DNA of 64,000 nt, from NCBI GenBank assembly GCA_021780695.1, contig JAJXYD010000040.1, positions 62,001 through 126,000 on the forward strand. The letters are read 5' to 3'. Made by a program: the position numbers and the translations under genes. This document shows positions 32,981-43,800 of this stretch, piece after piece. Within the stretch, counting starts at the first letter, position 1, and every line of letters begins with the position of its first letter. The notes under the pieces are model-generated. The model searched no databases and was not told the origin of the DNA. It saw nothing but the letters and a program-made list of their open reading frames with translations. The stretch is from Deltaproteobacteria bacterium. Its GTDB lineage: Bacteria; Desulfobacterota; Syntrophobacteria; Syntrophobacterales; Syntrophobacteraceae.

Positions 32981-34918
32981 ATGTCTAAAGAAATCGAAGT
33001 CACACTTCTGCCGAGCGGCCAAAAGATCAAGGCTGCCGAAGGCGCGAGCGTTTCCGAAATCCTTGGCAAGGCAGCCGCGGGCAAATTGTTGATAGCGGCA
33101 AAACTTGACGGTCAACTCGTCGATCTTAATCAAAAGCTCGACCGGGACGCGTGCCTGGAGGCAATAGACAAAGACTGCCCCGAGGCGATCAAAATTCTCA
33201 GGCACAGCGCCGCCCACATTATGGCTCAGGCCGTAAGAGCGCTTTTCCCCGAAGCCCGCATTGCCATCGGCCCGGCCATTGAAAACGGCTTCTACTACGA
33301 TTTCGATGTTGAGCGCCCCTTTACGCAGCAGGATCTTGAGCAGATCGAAGAGGGAATGCGAAAGATCATCTCGCAAAAGCTTGCCTTTTCTCGAAAGGAT
33401 ATGCCCCGTGAGGAGGCCATAGGCCTGTTTTCCTCGATGGGGGAAAAGTATAAGGTCGAACTGCTCGAAGAGTTTCGCGATCCAACCGTTTCCATTTACC
33501 AGCAGGGCGATTTTATCGATCTTTGCCGTGGTCCTCATATTCCTCAAACCGGAGTCCTCAGGGCTTTCAAGCTTACCGGAGTTGCCGGCGCCTACTGGCG
33601 CGGCGACGAGCATAACCGGATGCTCCAGCGCATTTACGGGACCGCCTTTTTCGATGTCGAATCTTTAAAAAAGTATCTCACTTTTCTTGAAGAGGCCCAG
33701 AAGCGCGATCATCGCCGTCTTGGAAAAGAGCTTGATCTGTTCAGCTTTTCCGATGAGGTAGGCGCGGGCATGGTTATTTATCATCCCAAGGGGGCTCTGA
33801 TTCGCCATATCCTGGAAAATTTCGAAAAGCGGGAGCATCTGCTGCGGGGCTATCAAATCGTGATCGGCCCGACCCTTTTAAAGACCGATTTATGGAAAAA
33901 GTCCGGACACTTCGACCACTACCGGGAAAACATGTACTTTACCGAAATCGACGAGCAGTCTTACGGCGTAAAGCCGATGAACTGCCTTTCCCACATGCTT
34001 ATCTATAAGTCCAAAATGAGAAGCTATCGGGACCTGCCGCTGCGCTACTTTGAGTTGGGCACGGTGCACCGGCACGAAAAATCGGGTGTTTTGCACGGTT
34101 TGCTTCGGGTCAGGCAGTTTACTCAGGACGATGCCCATATTTTATGCACCCCCGACCAGTTGAATGATGAGATCAAGAGTATTATTGATTTTGTCAGCGA
34201 AGTGATGGGCATTTTCGGCTTCGAATTTGAAATTGAAATCAGCACCAGGCCCCAGGACTCCATCGGTTCCGATGAGGACTGGCAACGGGCGACATCTGCG
34301 CTGACCCATGCGTTGGAAGAAAAAGGATACGATTATTTTGTGTGCGAAGGCGAAGGGGCCTTCTATGGGCCAAAGATCGATATCAAGCTCAAAGACGCTC
34401 TCGATCGGCGCTGGCAGTGTGCAACGATTCAGTGCGACTTCACTTTGCCCGAAAGATTCGATCTGAACTACATCGGTGCCGACGGGGCCCGTCACAGGCC
34501 GGTCATGGTGCACCGGGTGATCCTTGGAGCCATGGAGCGCTTCCTGGGGGTCTTAATAGAACACTACGCGGGGGCTTTCCCTGTGTGGCTCGCACCCGTG
34601 CAGGCGATTATCGTAACGGTAACCGATGCTCAGCTCGATTTTGCCGGGGCCGTCTGCGCCCAGTTGCGCAGCCGCGGTGTGCGCGTTGAAGTCGATACCC
34701 GCAGCGAAAAGCTGGGCTATAAGATTCGCGAGGCCCAGATGCAAAAGGTTCCCTATATGCTGGTTATAGGGGACAAGGAAGTCCAGGGCGCCGGGGTAGC
34801 GCCCAGGAAAAGAGATGGAACGCAACTTGGTCTAATGACATCTTCCGAGTTTGCCGATCTTGTTGAAAAGGAGTGTCTGGAGTCGAGCAAGGGGCGTGTT
34901 GGACTAAACATTGTTTAA
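32981..34918 (+). CDS. thrS: Threonyl-tRNA synthetase
   Basis: ThrRS charges tRNA-Thr and edits Ser-tRNA-Thr. The 645-residue protein has the TGS domain (1-60), the editing domain with [16 protein letters not shown], the class II core with [29 protein letters not shown] (motif 2 region) and [21 protein letters not shown] (motif 3), and a C-terminal anticodon-binding domain. The length is typical. It starts the thrS-infC-rpmI-rplT-pheS-pheT cluster, and the infC start lies 14 nt after its stop. Confidence 0.97.
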   Translation: MSKEIEVTLLPSGQKIKAAEGASVSEILGKAAAGKLLIAAKLDGQLVDLNQKLDRDACLEAIDKDCPEAIKILRHSAAHIMAQAVRALFPEARIAIGPAIENGFYYDFDVERPFTQQDLEQIEEGMRKIISQKLAFSRKDMPREEAIGLFSSMGEKYKVELLEEFRDPTVSIYQQGDFIDLCRGPHIPQTGVLRAFKLTGVAGAYWRGDEHNRMLQRIYGTAFFDVESLKKYLTFLEEAQKRDHRRLGKELDLFSFSDEVGAGMVIYHPKGALIRHILENFEKREHLLRGYQIVIGPTLLKTDLWKKSGHFDHYRENMYFTEIDEQSYGVKPMNCLSHMLIYKSKMRSYRDLPLRYFELGTVHRHEKSGVLHGLLRVRQFTQDDAHILCTPDQLNDEIKSIIDFVSEVMGIFGFEFEIEISTRPQDSIGSDEDWQRATSALTHALEEKGYDYFVCEGEGAFYGPKIDIKLKDALDRRWQCATIQCDFTLPERFDLNYIGADGARHRPVMVHRVILGAMERFLGVLIEHYAGAFPVWLAPVQAIIVTVTDAQLDFAGAVCAQLRSRGVRVEVDTRSEKLGYKIREAQMQKVPYMLVIGDKEVQGAGVAPRKRDGTQLGLMTSSEFADLVEKECLESSKGRVGLNIV

Positions 34919-34932
34919 GAGGAGATACGACG

Positions 34933-35442
34933 CTGGAGAAACAGACCAATGTGAATGAAAAGATTAGGGCGCCGGAAGTCAGGCTGATCGGCCATGACGG
35001 TTCACAGCTTGGGATCGTTGCGATTCGAAGGGCGCTTGAGATGGCCGCACAGGAACATCTGGATCTTGTGGAGGTCGCGCCCAATGCCGAGCCCCCTGTT
35101 TGCAAGATTATGGACTACGGCAAGTTCAAATATCAGCAGAACAAAAGATCGCAGGAAGCCAAGAAGAAACAGACCGTGATTCAGGTCAAGGAGGTAAAGA
35201 TCCGTCCCAAGACCGACGAACACGATTTGCAGGTAAAGATCCGCCACATCAAACGATTCCTTGCCCAAAAGGATAAGGCCAAGATAACGATTCTTTTCCG
35301 CGGCAGGGAAATCGCGTATTCCGATCAGGGCATGAAAATCCTCGAGCGCATTAGAGAAGAGCTCAAGGAGGAGATTTTAATCGAGCAACAACCAAAGATG
35401 GAAGGGCGTAACCTGATAATGATTCTAGCGCCCAAGGGTTGA
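34933..35442 (+). CDS. infC: Translation initiation factor IF-3, apparent CTG start
   Basis: IF-3 binds the 30S subunit, keeps it apart from 50S and proofreads start codons. The 169-residue product starts (L/M)EKQTNVNEKIRAPEVRLI and has both IF-3 domains with the linker KYQQNKRSQEAKKKQ. A GAGGAGA site at 34919-34925 has ideal spacing (8 nt) to CTG at 34933. The only canonical codons nearby are GTG 34951, too far from that site, and GTG 34873, inside thrS. Rare start codons on infC (AUU in E. coli) mediate autoregulation by IF-3 itself, so CTG fits. Confidence 0.9.
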   Translation: MEKQTNVNEKIRAPEVRLIGHDGSQLGIVAIRRALEMAAQEHLDLVEVAPNAEPPVCKIMDYGKFKYQQNKRSQEAKKKQTVIQVKEVKIRPKTDEHDLQVKIRHIKRFLAQKDKAKITILFRGREIAYSDQGMKILERIREELKEEILIEQQPKMEGRNLIMILAPKG

Positions 35443-35469
35443 AAAATTCACAAAATCCAGCTTAATTTG

Positions 35470-35498
35470 TTGACTCTTGGTCATGTCCCAAATAAACT
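35470..35498 (+). promoter_or_regulatory. Putative sigma-70 promoter for rpmI-rplT-pheS-pheT
   Basis: TTGACT and TAAACT are separated by 17 bp, about 165 nt upstream of rpmI. The transcribed leader contains a short hairpin AAGGT/ACCTT followed by six T residues (about 35550-35575) and a GGCGG/CCGCC hairpin near 35615. In other bacteria this leader is where L20 represses its own operon. That role is inferred here. Confidence 0.5.
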
Positions 35499-35663
35499 AG
35501 CGCTTTTGTGCCGTGACGATTTTTCGCTCCTTTCCACGGGGACCCACTCGGGGTGAGGCAGCTGAAGGTGATAGAGAGACCTTTTTTGACGCCGTAAGGC
35601 GGATTACCGGCAGGCGGCTTTGCCGCCGGGCCGAGAAAATTTGTAGGACGGAGGATATTCCCA

Positions 35664-35861
35664 ATGCCTAAAATCAGGACCAATCGAGCCGCCGCCAAGC
35701 GATTCAAAAAAACCGGAACGGGAAAGATCGTCAGGGCGAAGGCCTTTAAGAGCCACATTCTGACCAAAAAGACCCGCAAGAGAAAAAGAGAATTGCGCCA
35801 GGATACGGTGGTTAACGCAATCAGCGTGGGTTCGATAAGGCGCATGTTGCCCTATCTGTAA
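35664..35861 (+). CDS. rpmI: Ribosomal protein L35
   Basis: A 65-residue basic protein with the L35 signature [22 protein letters not shown] and a Lys/Arg-rich core ([15 protein letters not shown]). A GGACGGAGG site precedes the ATG. It is followed by rplT after 98 bp, as in most bacteria. Confidence 0.97.
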   Translation: MPKIRTNRAAAKRFKKTGTGKIVRAKAFKSHILTKKTRKRKRELRQDTVVNAISVGSIRRMLPYL

Positions 35862-35959
35862 GAGGCACTGTTTGTGAGAACCTGTGCTGACCAGTTCGAT
35901 TCCTTCCGCACCCCGGGTGGATTTTGCGTGAAGGAAATATTTTATTACAGGAGTTTTCC

Positions 35960-36313
35960 ATGCCCAGAGTAAGAAAAGCGGTCAAATCGCGCGCGAGGCG
36001 CAAAAAGATCCTAACGGCGGCCAAGGGATATCGCGGTGGTCGAAAGGCCCTGATTCGTACGGCTTCGGAAACGGTCGATCGCGCCCTTAAATTTGCCTAT
36101 CGCGACAGGAAAGTCAAAAAGCGCGATTTTAGAAGCCTTTGGATTATGCGAATCAATGCGGGAGCCCGCGAGCACGATCTTAGCTATTCCAGGTTCATGA
36201 ACGGGTTAAAGAAGGCCAATATCACTCTTGACAGGAAGGCCTTGGCCAACCTTGCAGCCACAAGCCCCGAGGCCTTTGCCGAACTGGCAAGAATCGCCAA
36301 AGAAGCTGCATAG
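35960..36313 (+). CDS. rplT: Ribosomal protein L20
   Basis: L20 is an early assembly protein of the 50S subunit and a translational repressor of its operon. The 117-residue product starts [16 protein letters not shown] and has the globular RNA-binding C-terminus [25 protein letters not shown]. The ATG at 35960 follows CAGGAG. The frame extends upstream to 35924 but without similarity. Confidence 0.97.
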   Translation: MPRVRKAVKSRARRKKILTAAKGYRGGRKALIRTASETVDRALKFAYRDRKVKKRDFRSLWIMRINAGAREHDLSYSRFMNGLKKANITLDRKALANLAATSPEAFAELARIAKEAA

Positions 36314-36316
36314 GAA

Positions 36317-37327
36317 ATGAAAAGGGCTGTTGAGAATCTTCTTGAGACGGCCGGCCGCGCACTTTCCGAGCTGGGCGATGACCCAAAAGCTCTCGACCGG
36401 GCGCGGGTTCGTTTTTTAGGGCGAAAGGGCGAACTTGCTCAACTTTTCAAGCAGTTGGGACAGGTAGACGAGCAGGACCGCCGTGAGGCCGGCAGGGTGC
36501 TAAACGAGGCCAAGGCCGAGCTGGAGGCTTTGTTTTTAAAGGCTCTGGATAAAAATCGGGACCTTGCGGCCGCGGAGCGCCCCACTATCGATGTGAGTGT
36601 TCCGGGAAGGCGTCCTCCCAGGGGACGGCTCCATCCGATAACTCAAACTGCCGCCGAGATCTGCCGCATTTTCAACTGGCTGGGTTTTGAGACCGTGGAG
36701 GGACCCGAAATCGAGCTGGACTATTATAATTTCGAGGCGTTAAACATCCCCAAGGACCATCCCGCACGAGACATGCAGGATACCTTCTACATTTCCGAAG
36801 ATGTCGTTCTTAGAACTCACACCTCGCCGTTGCAGGTCCGCACGATGGAAAAAAGAACCCCACCCGTGCGGGTCATTGCTCCGGGAAGGACCTACCGCCG
36901 CGATTCCGACGTTACCCACACGCCTATGTTTCACCAGGTTGAGGGGTTGATGGTGGGAAAGGGTATTTCCTTTGGGGATTTGAAGGGAATACTCACAACA
37001 TTTGTCCACCAGATGTTTGGGCAAAACGTCGCGTTAAGATTCCGGCCCAGTTTTTTCCCCTTTACCGAACCGAGCGCCGAGGTCGATATCGAGTGCGTCA
37101 TGTGCCGGGGCAAGGGCTGCCGCGTCTGCAAGGGCACCGGATGGCTCGAAATCCTGGGCTCGGGGATGGTCGATCCGCAGGTCTACACCTATGTGGGCTA
37201 TGATCCCGAGGAGATTACCGGCTTTGCTTTCGGCATGGGGATCGAACGAATTGCCATGTTAAAATACGGAATAGACGACCTGCGCCTGTTTTTTGAAAAC
37301 GACCTGCGTTTTCTCCAGCAGTTTTAG
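36317..37327 (+). CDS. pheS: Phenylalanyl-tRNA synthetase alpha subunit
   Basis: This is the catalytic subunit of the heterotetrameric PheRS. The 336-residue protein has the N-terminal coiled coil (1-90), motif 1 around [23 protein letters not shown], motif 2 [15 protein letters not shown], and the terminal motif 3 [22 protein letters not shown]. It begins 3 nt after the rplT stop and is followed by pheT, its partner, after 24 bp. Confidence 0.97.
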   Translation: MKRAVENLLETAGRALSELGDDPKALDRARVRFLGRKGELAQLFKQLGQVDEQDRREAGRVLNEAKAELEALFLKALDKNRDLAAAERPTIDVSVPGRRPPRGRLHPITQTAAEICRIFNWLGFETVEGPEIELDYYNFEALNIPKDHPARDMQDTFYISEDVVLRTHTSPLQVRTMEKRTPPVRVIAPGRTYRRDSDVTHTPMFHQVEGLMVGKGISFGDLKGILTTFVHQMFGQNVALRFRPSFFPFTEPSAEVDIECVMCRGKGCRVCKGTGWLEILGSGMVDPQVYTYVGYDPEEITGFAFGMGIERIAMLKYGIDDLRLFFENDLRFLQQF

Positions 37328-37351
37328 TATCCTATCCATATAGAGTGAGAG

Positions 37352-39763
37352 ATGCTGATAAGTCTTGACTGGCTTTCCGACTACGTTGACTGCCCGCTTT
37401 CCACCGAGCGGATCGCAGAGGGCCTTACCATGGCGGGGCTGGAGGTCGAATCGATCTCACTTCGTCACCCTCAGTTAAAAAACGTTGTTGTTGCACGTAT
37501 TGAGGGGGTGCAACCCCATCCCAACGCCGACAGGCTAAAGATTTGTCTTGTCCGGGCGGGCCAATCCCAGACCGATAACCTGTTAAGGATCGTCTGCGGC
37601 GCGCCCAACGCGCGGCCCGGAATGGTTGCGCCCCTGGCATTGCCCGGGGCCGAACTGCCTGGAGGGCTTGTCCGGGAAGCCAAGGTACGCGGCCAATTGT
37701 CGGCGGGAATGCTCTGCTCCCAAAAAGAGCTGGGCCTGGGCGAGGACCACGGCGGCCTATGGGCTCTATCCGAAGAGCTTACCGCAGGCACTCCTCTTGA
37801 CGAGGCGCTCGGGATCAAAGACGTTCTCATGGAGATCGGCATTACGCCCAATCGCGGCGACTGTCTCTCTATTATGGGTATTGCGCGGGAGGTGGCCGCT
37901 CTTTGTAAAAAGACGGCGTCCTATCCTGCGATTGGCCTGAAAGAAGCCGGACCGCCGGTCGCTTCGCTTGCCTCGGTTACCGTAGACGACCCGGAAGGGT
38001 GCCCGCGCTATGCGGCAAGGGTTATTCGGGGTCTTAAGATCGGTCCCTCGCCCGCCTGGCTAAAAAACAGGGTCGAGGCCGTGGGGGTTCGCTCGATCAA
38101 CAATGTCGTCGACGTTACCAACTTCGTTATGATGGAACTTGGCCAGCCGCTGCACGCTTTCGATTTCAACCGTCTGCGCGGCCGCCGTATCGTGGTTCGA
38201 AAGGCCGTTGCCGGTGAGCGCTTTACGACCCTTGACTCCGTTGAGCGGTTGCTTTCTGAGGGAACCGTAATGATTTGCGACGGGGAGGGGCCTGTTGCGA
38301 TTGGCGGGGTGATGGGCGGGCTCAACTCCGAAATCGGCCCCGATACGTGTGAGGTACTGCTGGAGAGCGCTTACTTCGATCCTGTTTCGATCCGAAGAAC
38401 CAGCAGGAGGCTTGGGCTGAAAACCGAGGCGAGTTACCGCTTCGAGCGCGGAACCGACCCCGAGGGGGTGCTAAGGGCCCTTGACCGGGCCGCGGCGCTC
38501 ATGGTCGAGGTGGCAGGCGGAGAGATCTCCACGGGCAGAATAGACGTCTACCCCAGCCCGATAAAGGGGAGCGAAATTCTTCTTCGGGTGGGCAAGGTAA
38601 ACAGCTTGCTTGGCACCGGTTTAACCATCGATCAGATGCGGGGGCTTCTGGAGTTGATCGAAATGCGGGTCGATAAAGTGGGGCCCGACCTGCTGGGGGT
38701 GGGCGTGCCCGGTTTTCGAAGCGATATTACGCGTGAAATCGACTTGATTGAAGAAGTGGCAAGGCTTTCGGGCTATGACGACATTCCGGTGACAAGCCCC
38801 ACGGCTTGCGTTCGCGCCGCGGACTGCGACCCTTGCCAGATGGTTCGCTCGGCTCTTAAAGACCTGCTGGTGGGAGCGGGATTTTTCGAGGTCATAAACT
38901 ACTCCTTCATCTCCTCGGATGCCACCCGCATGCTTGGCTATGTGGAGGAGTCCGCTTCGCTCGTTTCGATCCGCGTTAAAAACCCTATAAGCGACGAGCA
39001 GGCGGTGATGCGAACCACTCTGCTGCCGGGCTTGCTCAACAATGCGCGCTACAATATCGATCATCGCAGCGAGAATTTTAAAATTTTCGAACTGAGCAAG
39101 GTTTTTCTGCCTGCCAAAGAGGGACTTCAAGCCGAGGAGACTCATCATCTGGCGGGGATAATGGCGGGAAAACGCATGTCCATGGCCCTCTACGGCGAGG
39201 GAGATGTTGACTTCTACGACGCTAAGGGCGTTGTAGAGCACGTGTGCGCTTTTCTAAGAATCGATGAGCCCAGATTTCGCGCCGGTGAGCTTCCCCCCTG
39301 GCTCGACCCTTCCTCGTCGGCTTCGGTTTATGTAAAAGACCAAAGGGTTGGTGAAGTTGGCAGGGTTCACTGCCAGGTCGAGCAATCCTTTGATCTTAAA
39401 CGGGCTGTATTTGCCTTCAGGCTGGACTTCGACAGACTTTTTTCCCTAAGAGGACCTTTGCCCGTCTACAGCGCACTGCCCAAGTTTCCCCCTGTTCCCC
39501 GTGATCTGGCCCTTATCGCCGACGAGAAGCTGGCTGTAGAGGAACCGCTCGAATTTATTCGTTCGCTTGAAGAACCTTTGATAGAATCTCTGGAAATATT
39601 TGATATATTTAAAAGCGATCAAATCGGAGCGGGCAAAAAGAGCATTGGTTACCGCCTCACATACAGGGCTGCGGATCGCAGTCTGACCGATGAGGAGGTA
39701 AACAAGGTCCACGGCCGGTTGATTGAGAAGCTTACGGCAAAGTTTGCTGTTTCCTTGAGATAG
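37352..39763 (+). CDS. pheT: Phenylalanyl-tRNA synthetase beta subunit
   Basis: The beta subunit carries the editing site and tRNA-binding domains. The 803-residue protein has the N-terminal tRNA-binding (EMAP-like) domain with HPNADRLKICLV, the B3/B4 editing domain (VVDVTNFVMMELGQPLHAFD), B5, the synthetase-like core and the C-terminal ferredoxin-fold anticodon-binding domain (YSALPKFPPVPRDLALI). Length and order are standard. Confidence 0.97.
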   Translation: MLISLDWLSDYVDCPLSTERIAEGLTMAGLEVESISLRHPQLKNVVVARIEGVQPHPNADRLKICLVRAGQSQTDNLLRIVCGAPNARPGMVAPLALPGAELPGGLVREAKVRGQLSAGMLCSQKELGLGEDHGGLWALSEELTAGTPLDEALGIKDVLMEIGITPNRGDCLSIMGIAREVAALCKKTASYPAIGLKEAGPPVASLASVTVDDPEGCPRYAARVIRGLKIGPSPAWLKNRVEAVGVRSINNVVDVTNFVMMELGQPLHAFDFNRLRGRRIVVRKAVAGERFTTLDSVERLLSEGTVMICDGEGPVAIGGVMGGLNSEIGPDTCEVLLESAYFDPVSIRRTSRRLGLKTEASYRFERGTDPEGVLRALDRAAALMVEVAGGEISTGRIDVYPSPIKGSEILLRVGKVNSLLGTGLTIDQMRGLLELIEMRVDKVGPDLLGVGVPGFRSDITREIDLIEEVARLSGYDDIPVTSPTACVRAADCDPCQMVRSALKDLLVGAGFFEVINYSFISSDATRMLGYVEESASLVSIRVKNPISDEQAVMRTTLLPGLLNNARYNIDHRSENFKIFELSKVFLPAKEGLQAEETHHLAGIMAGKRMSMALYGEGDVDFYDAKGVVEHVCAFLRIDEPRFRAGELPPWLDPSSSASVYVKDQRVGEVGRVHCQVEQSFDLKRAVFAFRLDFDRLFSLRGPLPVYSALPKFPPVPRDLALIADEKLAVEEPLEFIRSLEEPLIESLEIFDIFKSDQIGAGKKSIGYRLTYRAADRSLTDEEVNKVHGRLIEKLTAKFAVSLR

Positions 39764-39772
39764 GGGGCCTGG

Positions 39773-40150
39773 GTGAGCGAGCCTGAAGCGCCAAAAGATG
39801 TTGTCATAAACAGGAAAGCGGCTTGCAAGGTAACTTTGCAGTCGGGGGAAAATCTTTTTACCGGTATTTCGACCCATTTTAGCAACAAGGGAATACTGGT
39901 GATATCCAAAAACCCCGCCCCGCTGCATACCAAGGGCACTGTGTCGCTGCGGTTTCCGAGTTTGCAAAATCCTGTCGATCTGGCCGGAGAGGTTGTCTGG
40001 ACTAATGTCCACGGCGCCGGGGATTCGCTTTCCCCAAGAGGTATGGGCATAAGGTTCACCGGGTCCGAAAAGGATGTCGATGACCTGCTGCTCGATCTTG
40101 CGGAGGAGTACGAAACGCTTGGAAGCATCTACGCCTGCTATTATACGTAG
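39773..40150 (+). CDS. PilZ-like domain protein with degenerate c-di-GMP motifs
   Basis: The 125-residue protein has the beta-barrel pattern of PilZ: NRKAACKVTLQSG, FTGISTHFSNKGILVIS, LAGEVVWTNVHG and RGMGIRFTG. The c-di-GMP signatures RxxxR and (D/N)xSxxG are incomplete: RKAAC lacks the second Arg and HFSNKG lacks the Asp/Asn. Ligand binding is therefore doubtful. The start is GTG with a GGGGG site, only 9 bp after pheT, in a place where ihfA is common in other proteobacteria. Confidence 0.75.
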   Translation: MSEPEAPKDVVINRKAACKVTLQSGENLFTGISTHFSNKGILVISKNPAPLHTKGTVSLRFPSLQNPVDLAGEVVWTNVHGAGDSLSPRGMGIRFTGSEKDVDDLLLDLAEEYETLGSIYACYYT

Positions 40151-40268
40151 TGGTCAACGGGTGAATCGGCAGATGAGGGCAGCAACTTCCCTCCGACCTC
40201 CCCGGTGGTTTTAAAAAAAGGTTTGCCCTTTCCCGCCCCTGTTGTTTTGTCTCAAAAAAGGTCACCAG

Positions 40269-40814
40269 TTGCATCTGTTTGAAACGCTTTTTATCTCTGT
40301 AGCCATCGGATGCGATGCATTTGCTGTGGGAATGGGCGTTGGCGCCAGGTTCTGCCGGCCGAGGCAGACCTTTAGACTCTCTTTTCATTTAGGCCTCTTT
40401 CAGTTTATGATGCCTGTTCTGGGCTGGACGCTTAGCCGCTGGGTTCCGCGGGCAGGCAGGGTCTGGGGGCCCTGGATAGCCTTCGCGCTGCTTTTTCTTA
40501 TCGGCTCGAAAATGATCGCTGACAGCTTCAAGGCTTCTCATAAGGACCCGGGGGAATGCAGCGATCCCACGAGGGGACTCTCTCTGGTGGTGCTCTCTCT
40601 TGCCGCGAGCCTGGATGCGCTTGCGGTTGGATTCGGCATGGGTCTTATCGGGGCGGCTATGTTTGGCCCTTCCCTCTGCTTTGGGGTGACTGCGGGAGTT
40701 ATGACCTGGATTGCCATGCAGCTTGGCAATCGGCTCTCGATGAAGTTTGGTGGCTGGGTCGAAGCTGCCGGCGGATTGATCCTGATTGTGCTGGCGATAG
40801 GCGCGGTTATTTGA
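40269..40814 (+). CDS. mntP: MntP-type manganese efflux pump (putative)
   Basis: MntP proteins export Mn(II). The 181-residue membrane protein has six hydrophobic segments and two internal repeats with the conserved Asp motifs CDAFAVGMGVG and SLDALAVGFGMG. TTG at 40269 is the likely start, with AAAGGT 6 nt upstream; an earlier TTG at 40242 lacks a good site. No yybP-ykoY-type manganese riboswitch is recognisable in the 118-bp leader. It precedes purL by 31 bp. Confidence 0.9.
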   Translation: MHLFETLFISVAIGCDAFAVGMGVGARFCRPRQTFRLSFHLGLFQFMMPVLGWTLSRWVPRAGRVWGPWIAFALLFLIGSKMIADSFKASHKDPGECSDPTRGLSLVVLSLAASLDALAVGFGMGLIGAAMFGPSLCFGVTAGVMTWIAMQLGNRLSMKFGGWVEAAGGLILIVLAIGAVI

Positions 40815-40845
40815 AAGTGATTAGAGACAAGAGCTTGGAGCTGAA

Positions 40846-43800
40846 ATGATAACGAGACTTGAAATCGCTCTAAAACCCCACCTCTTCGATCCCGAGGGGG
40901 CCGGTCTATGCCGCAGGGTTGGCGACTACTTTGGCTGGCGGATTGGGGAGGCTCGCGTAATGGATATGCTGACCCTTGATACCGGCCTTGCGCAGGAAGA
41001 ACTCGAAGAGGCGCGCGTTGCGATTTTTACCAATCCCGTGACCCAGGTATCGGCCTTTGCGGCAGGGGTTGGCCAAACCGATTTAATGAGCAGCTATTTT
41101 TCGGATGTGGACTGGGCTATCTGGGTCGGATATCGCCCCGGAGTCCGTGATACGGCGGGCAGCGTGGCGATGGAGGCCATTGCGGATTTGCTGGGAAAAG
41201 CTCCCGCCGAGGGCGAGGCGGCCTACACTTCGCGTCTTTATCTGCTAAAAAACGCCCCGCTTTCCCGAACTCAGGCCGAAACGATAGCGCGCGAGCTTCT
41301 TGCAAACGAAATCATCCAGGAATGGAAGGTGTATAAGGGCTCGGACTGGTTGACGGGCGCTGGAGTCGATATAGTTGCCCCCAGGGTGCTTCTTGCCCAC
41401 AAACCCTCGGTCTGCGAGGTGGCGCTTGAAAGCGACGGGCAGCTTGCAGAGCTTAGCGACCAGAGGAACCTGGCGTTAAACCGCAAGGACATTCCGGTCA
41501 TCCGCAATTATTTCCTTAGACCTCAAGTACTTAAGGAACGCGCAAAGTTTGGTCTATCGGTTCCTACCGATGTGGAGCTCGAAGCCATTTCTCAGGCTCG
41601 AAGCGATCATTGCAACCATAATACCTTCCGGGGCAAATTCCGTTATGTCGATATTGCGGCCGGAGAGCGTTTCACGGTGGACAATCTGTTTAAGAGCTGC
41701 ATTCAGGCCCCTACGCTAAAGATCCGGGACGAGAAGGATTGGGTGGTCTCGGTTCTTTGGGATAACGCCGGGGTTGCCCGTTTCGATTCCCGCTTCAACT
41801 ACTCGGTTACCGGTGAAACCCATAACAGCCCGTCGAATATGGAGGCTTACGGAGGCTCTCTTACCGGAATAGTCGGCATTTATCGGGACATAATGGGCGT
41901 TGGAAAGGGAGCGCGGCTCGTAGCGGGCCTCTACGGCTACTGCGTGGGGCCTCGGGACTATCGCGGTCCTCTTAAGCCCCACCTTCACCCCAAGCGGCTC
42001 CTGGACGGTATCGTGGCGGGAGTAAAGGACGGGGGCAATAAGCATGGAGTGCCCACCGAGTTTGGAAACCTGTTTTTCGACCCCTCCTATTTGGGCAAAT
42101 GCCTCGTGTTCGTGGCGGCTCTTGGAATCATGCCCAAGGAAATAGAGGGTCAGCCCTCGGAGCTTAAATGTCCGGCCCAGGGGGATCTGATCATAATGAG
42201 CGGAGGGCGGGTTGGAAAAGACGGCATCCACGGGGTAACGGCTTCCAGCGAGAGCTACGGCGCCTCGACCCCCGCCGGGCATGTTCAGATAGGAGATCCC
42301 TACACACAGAAGAAGATGCACGATTTTCTTCTCGAGGCCCGCGACGAAGGCCTTATTACCCACATTACCGACAACGGCGGCGGAGGGCTTTCTTCTTCCG
42401 TGGGCGAATCCGCGGCGCTTGCCGGTGGAGCGCATGTGGAGCTCGACAAGGTTCCTCTTAAGTATGAAGGCCTCGACGTATGGGAAATATGGATCTCCGA
42501 ATCCCAGGAGAGGATGACTATTGCGGTAAAACCCGACGACCTCGACCGTTTCATGGCGCTTTCTCGAAAACACGATGTGGAGAGCACGGTAATCGGCAGA
42601 TACGAAAATAGCGGGAAGCTGCGGCTAGATTATGGCCAGCGCACTTGCGCGCTTCTCGATCTCAGCCTTTTTTCCGAAGATTTTCCGCAGTGGGAGTTCG
42701 ATGCCCAGTGGCTTTCTCCTGAAATGCGGGGCCTTACCGAGCCCGTTCTGGGACAACCCAAAGAATTTGGTCCGCTTCTGACCAGTCTTCTTTCCACTCC
42801 CAATCTGTGCAGCCGGGAATGGATCCAAAGACAATACGATCACGAGGTACAGGGCGGCAGCGCGGTAAAGTTTCTTACAGGCAGGGATCGGGACGTTCCA
42901 AATGACGCGGCCGTTATTCGCGCGGTCCTCGATTCCACGACCGGGCTCGCCGTGGCGCAGGCCCTTCTGCCTACCTATTCGGTCATAGACACCTACCACA
43001 TGGTTGCAGCCGTAATCGATGAGTCGGTAAGGCGCATCCTGGCCGTCGGGGGAAAGCTCGATGAAATCGGGGGGGTCGATAATTTCTGCTGGCCGAGCAT
43101 TCAGTACGATCCGGTTCAAAACCCGGATGGGCGCTACAAGGCGGCTCAACTGGTGCGGGCAAATCTTGCCCTTAGAGACCTTTGCCTGGCATGGTCCATA
43201 CCTCTTCTTTCCGGAAAAGACTCCATGTATGTCGACGGGGCTCTTCCGGGCGATTTCGGCGAAAGCCACAAGGTAAGCGGGCTTCCAACGATGCTTTTTA
43301 CGGCTACGGGCATAGTGGAAAACGTTTTAAAGTCTCAGACCATGGAAGCCAAGTGCGCGGGAGATCTCGTCTATCTTCTCGGCTGCACCGCCGACGAACT
43401 CGGAGGGTCGGCCTATTACGACCTTTTGGGCTACACCGGGCTGAATGTGCCGAAGGTGCCGGGCTTTAACGGGCCAAATGTCTTTGATAAAGATAAATGC
43501 GAGGCTCTTCTCGACCTCTACCGCGGGGTGGAAAAAGCGCTCTCCTCGGGCCTTGCGGCGTCCTGCCACGGGATCTACAGGGGAGGGCTCGGGGTCCATG
43601 CGGCCCTGGTCGCCCTCGGGGCTCGCTTGGGGTTGACAATCGATTTGTCGAAGATGATTGTCCAGGATGAAAACCTACCCGATGCCCACCGTCTTTTCAG
43701 CGAATCGTGCGGACGTTTTCTTGTGACGGTTCGCCCGGAATACGCCGAAGAGTTTGAGAAAATCTTTGCGGGGTTGCCCTGCGGGCTGTTGGGAGAGGTG

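Noticed and set aside
34873-34932. GTG start of infC inside thrS
   Set aside because: It would add 20 residues with no IF-3 similarity and has no ribosome-binding site; CTG at 34933 fits both spacing and homology.
40151-40268. Manganese (yybP-ykoY) riboswitch in front of mntP
   Set aside because: The 118-nt leader lacks the conserved paired loops of that class.
41716-42573. 285-codon minus-strand frame inside purL
   Set aside because: It is complementary to conserved PurL motifs and lacks a start context.
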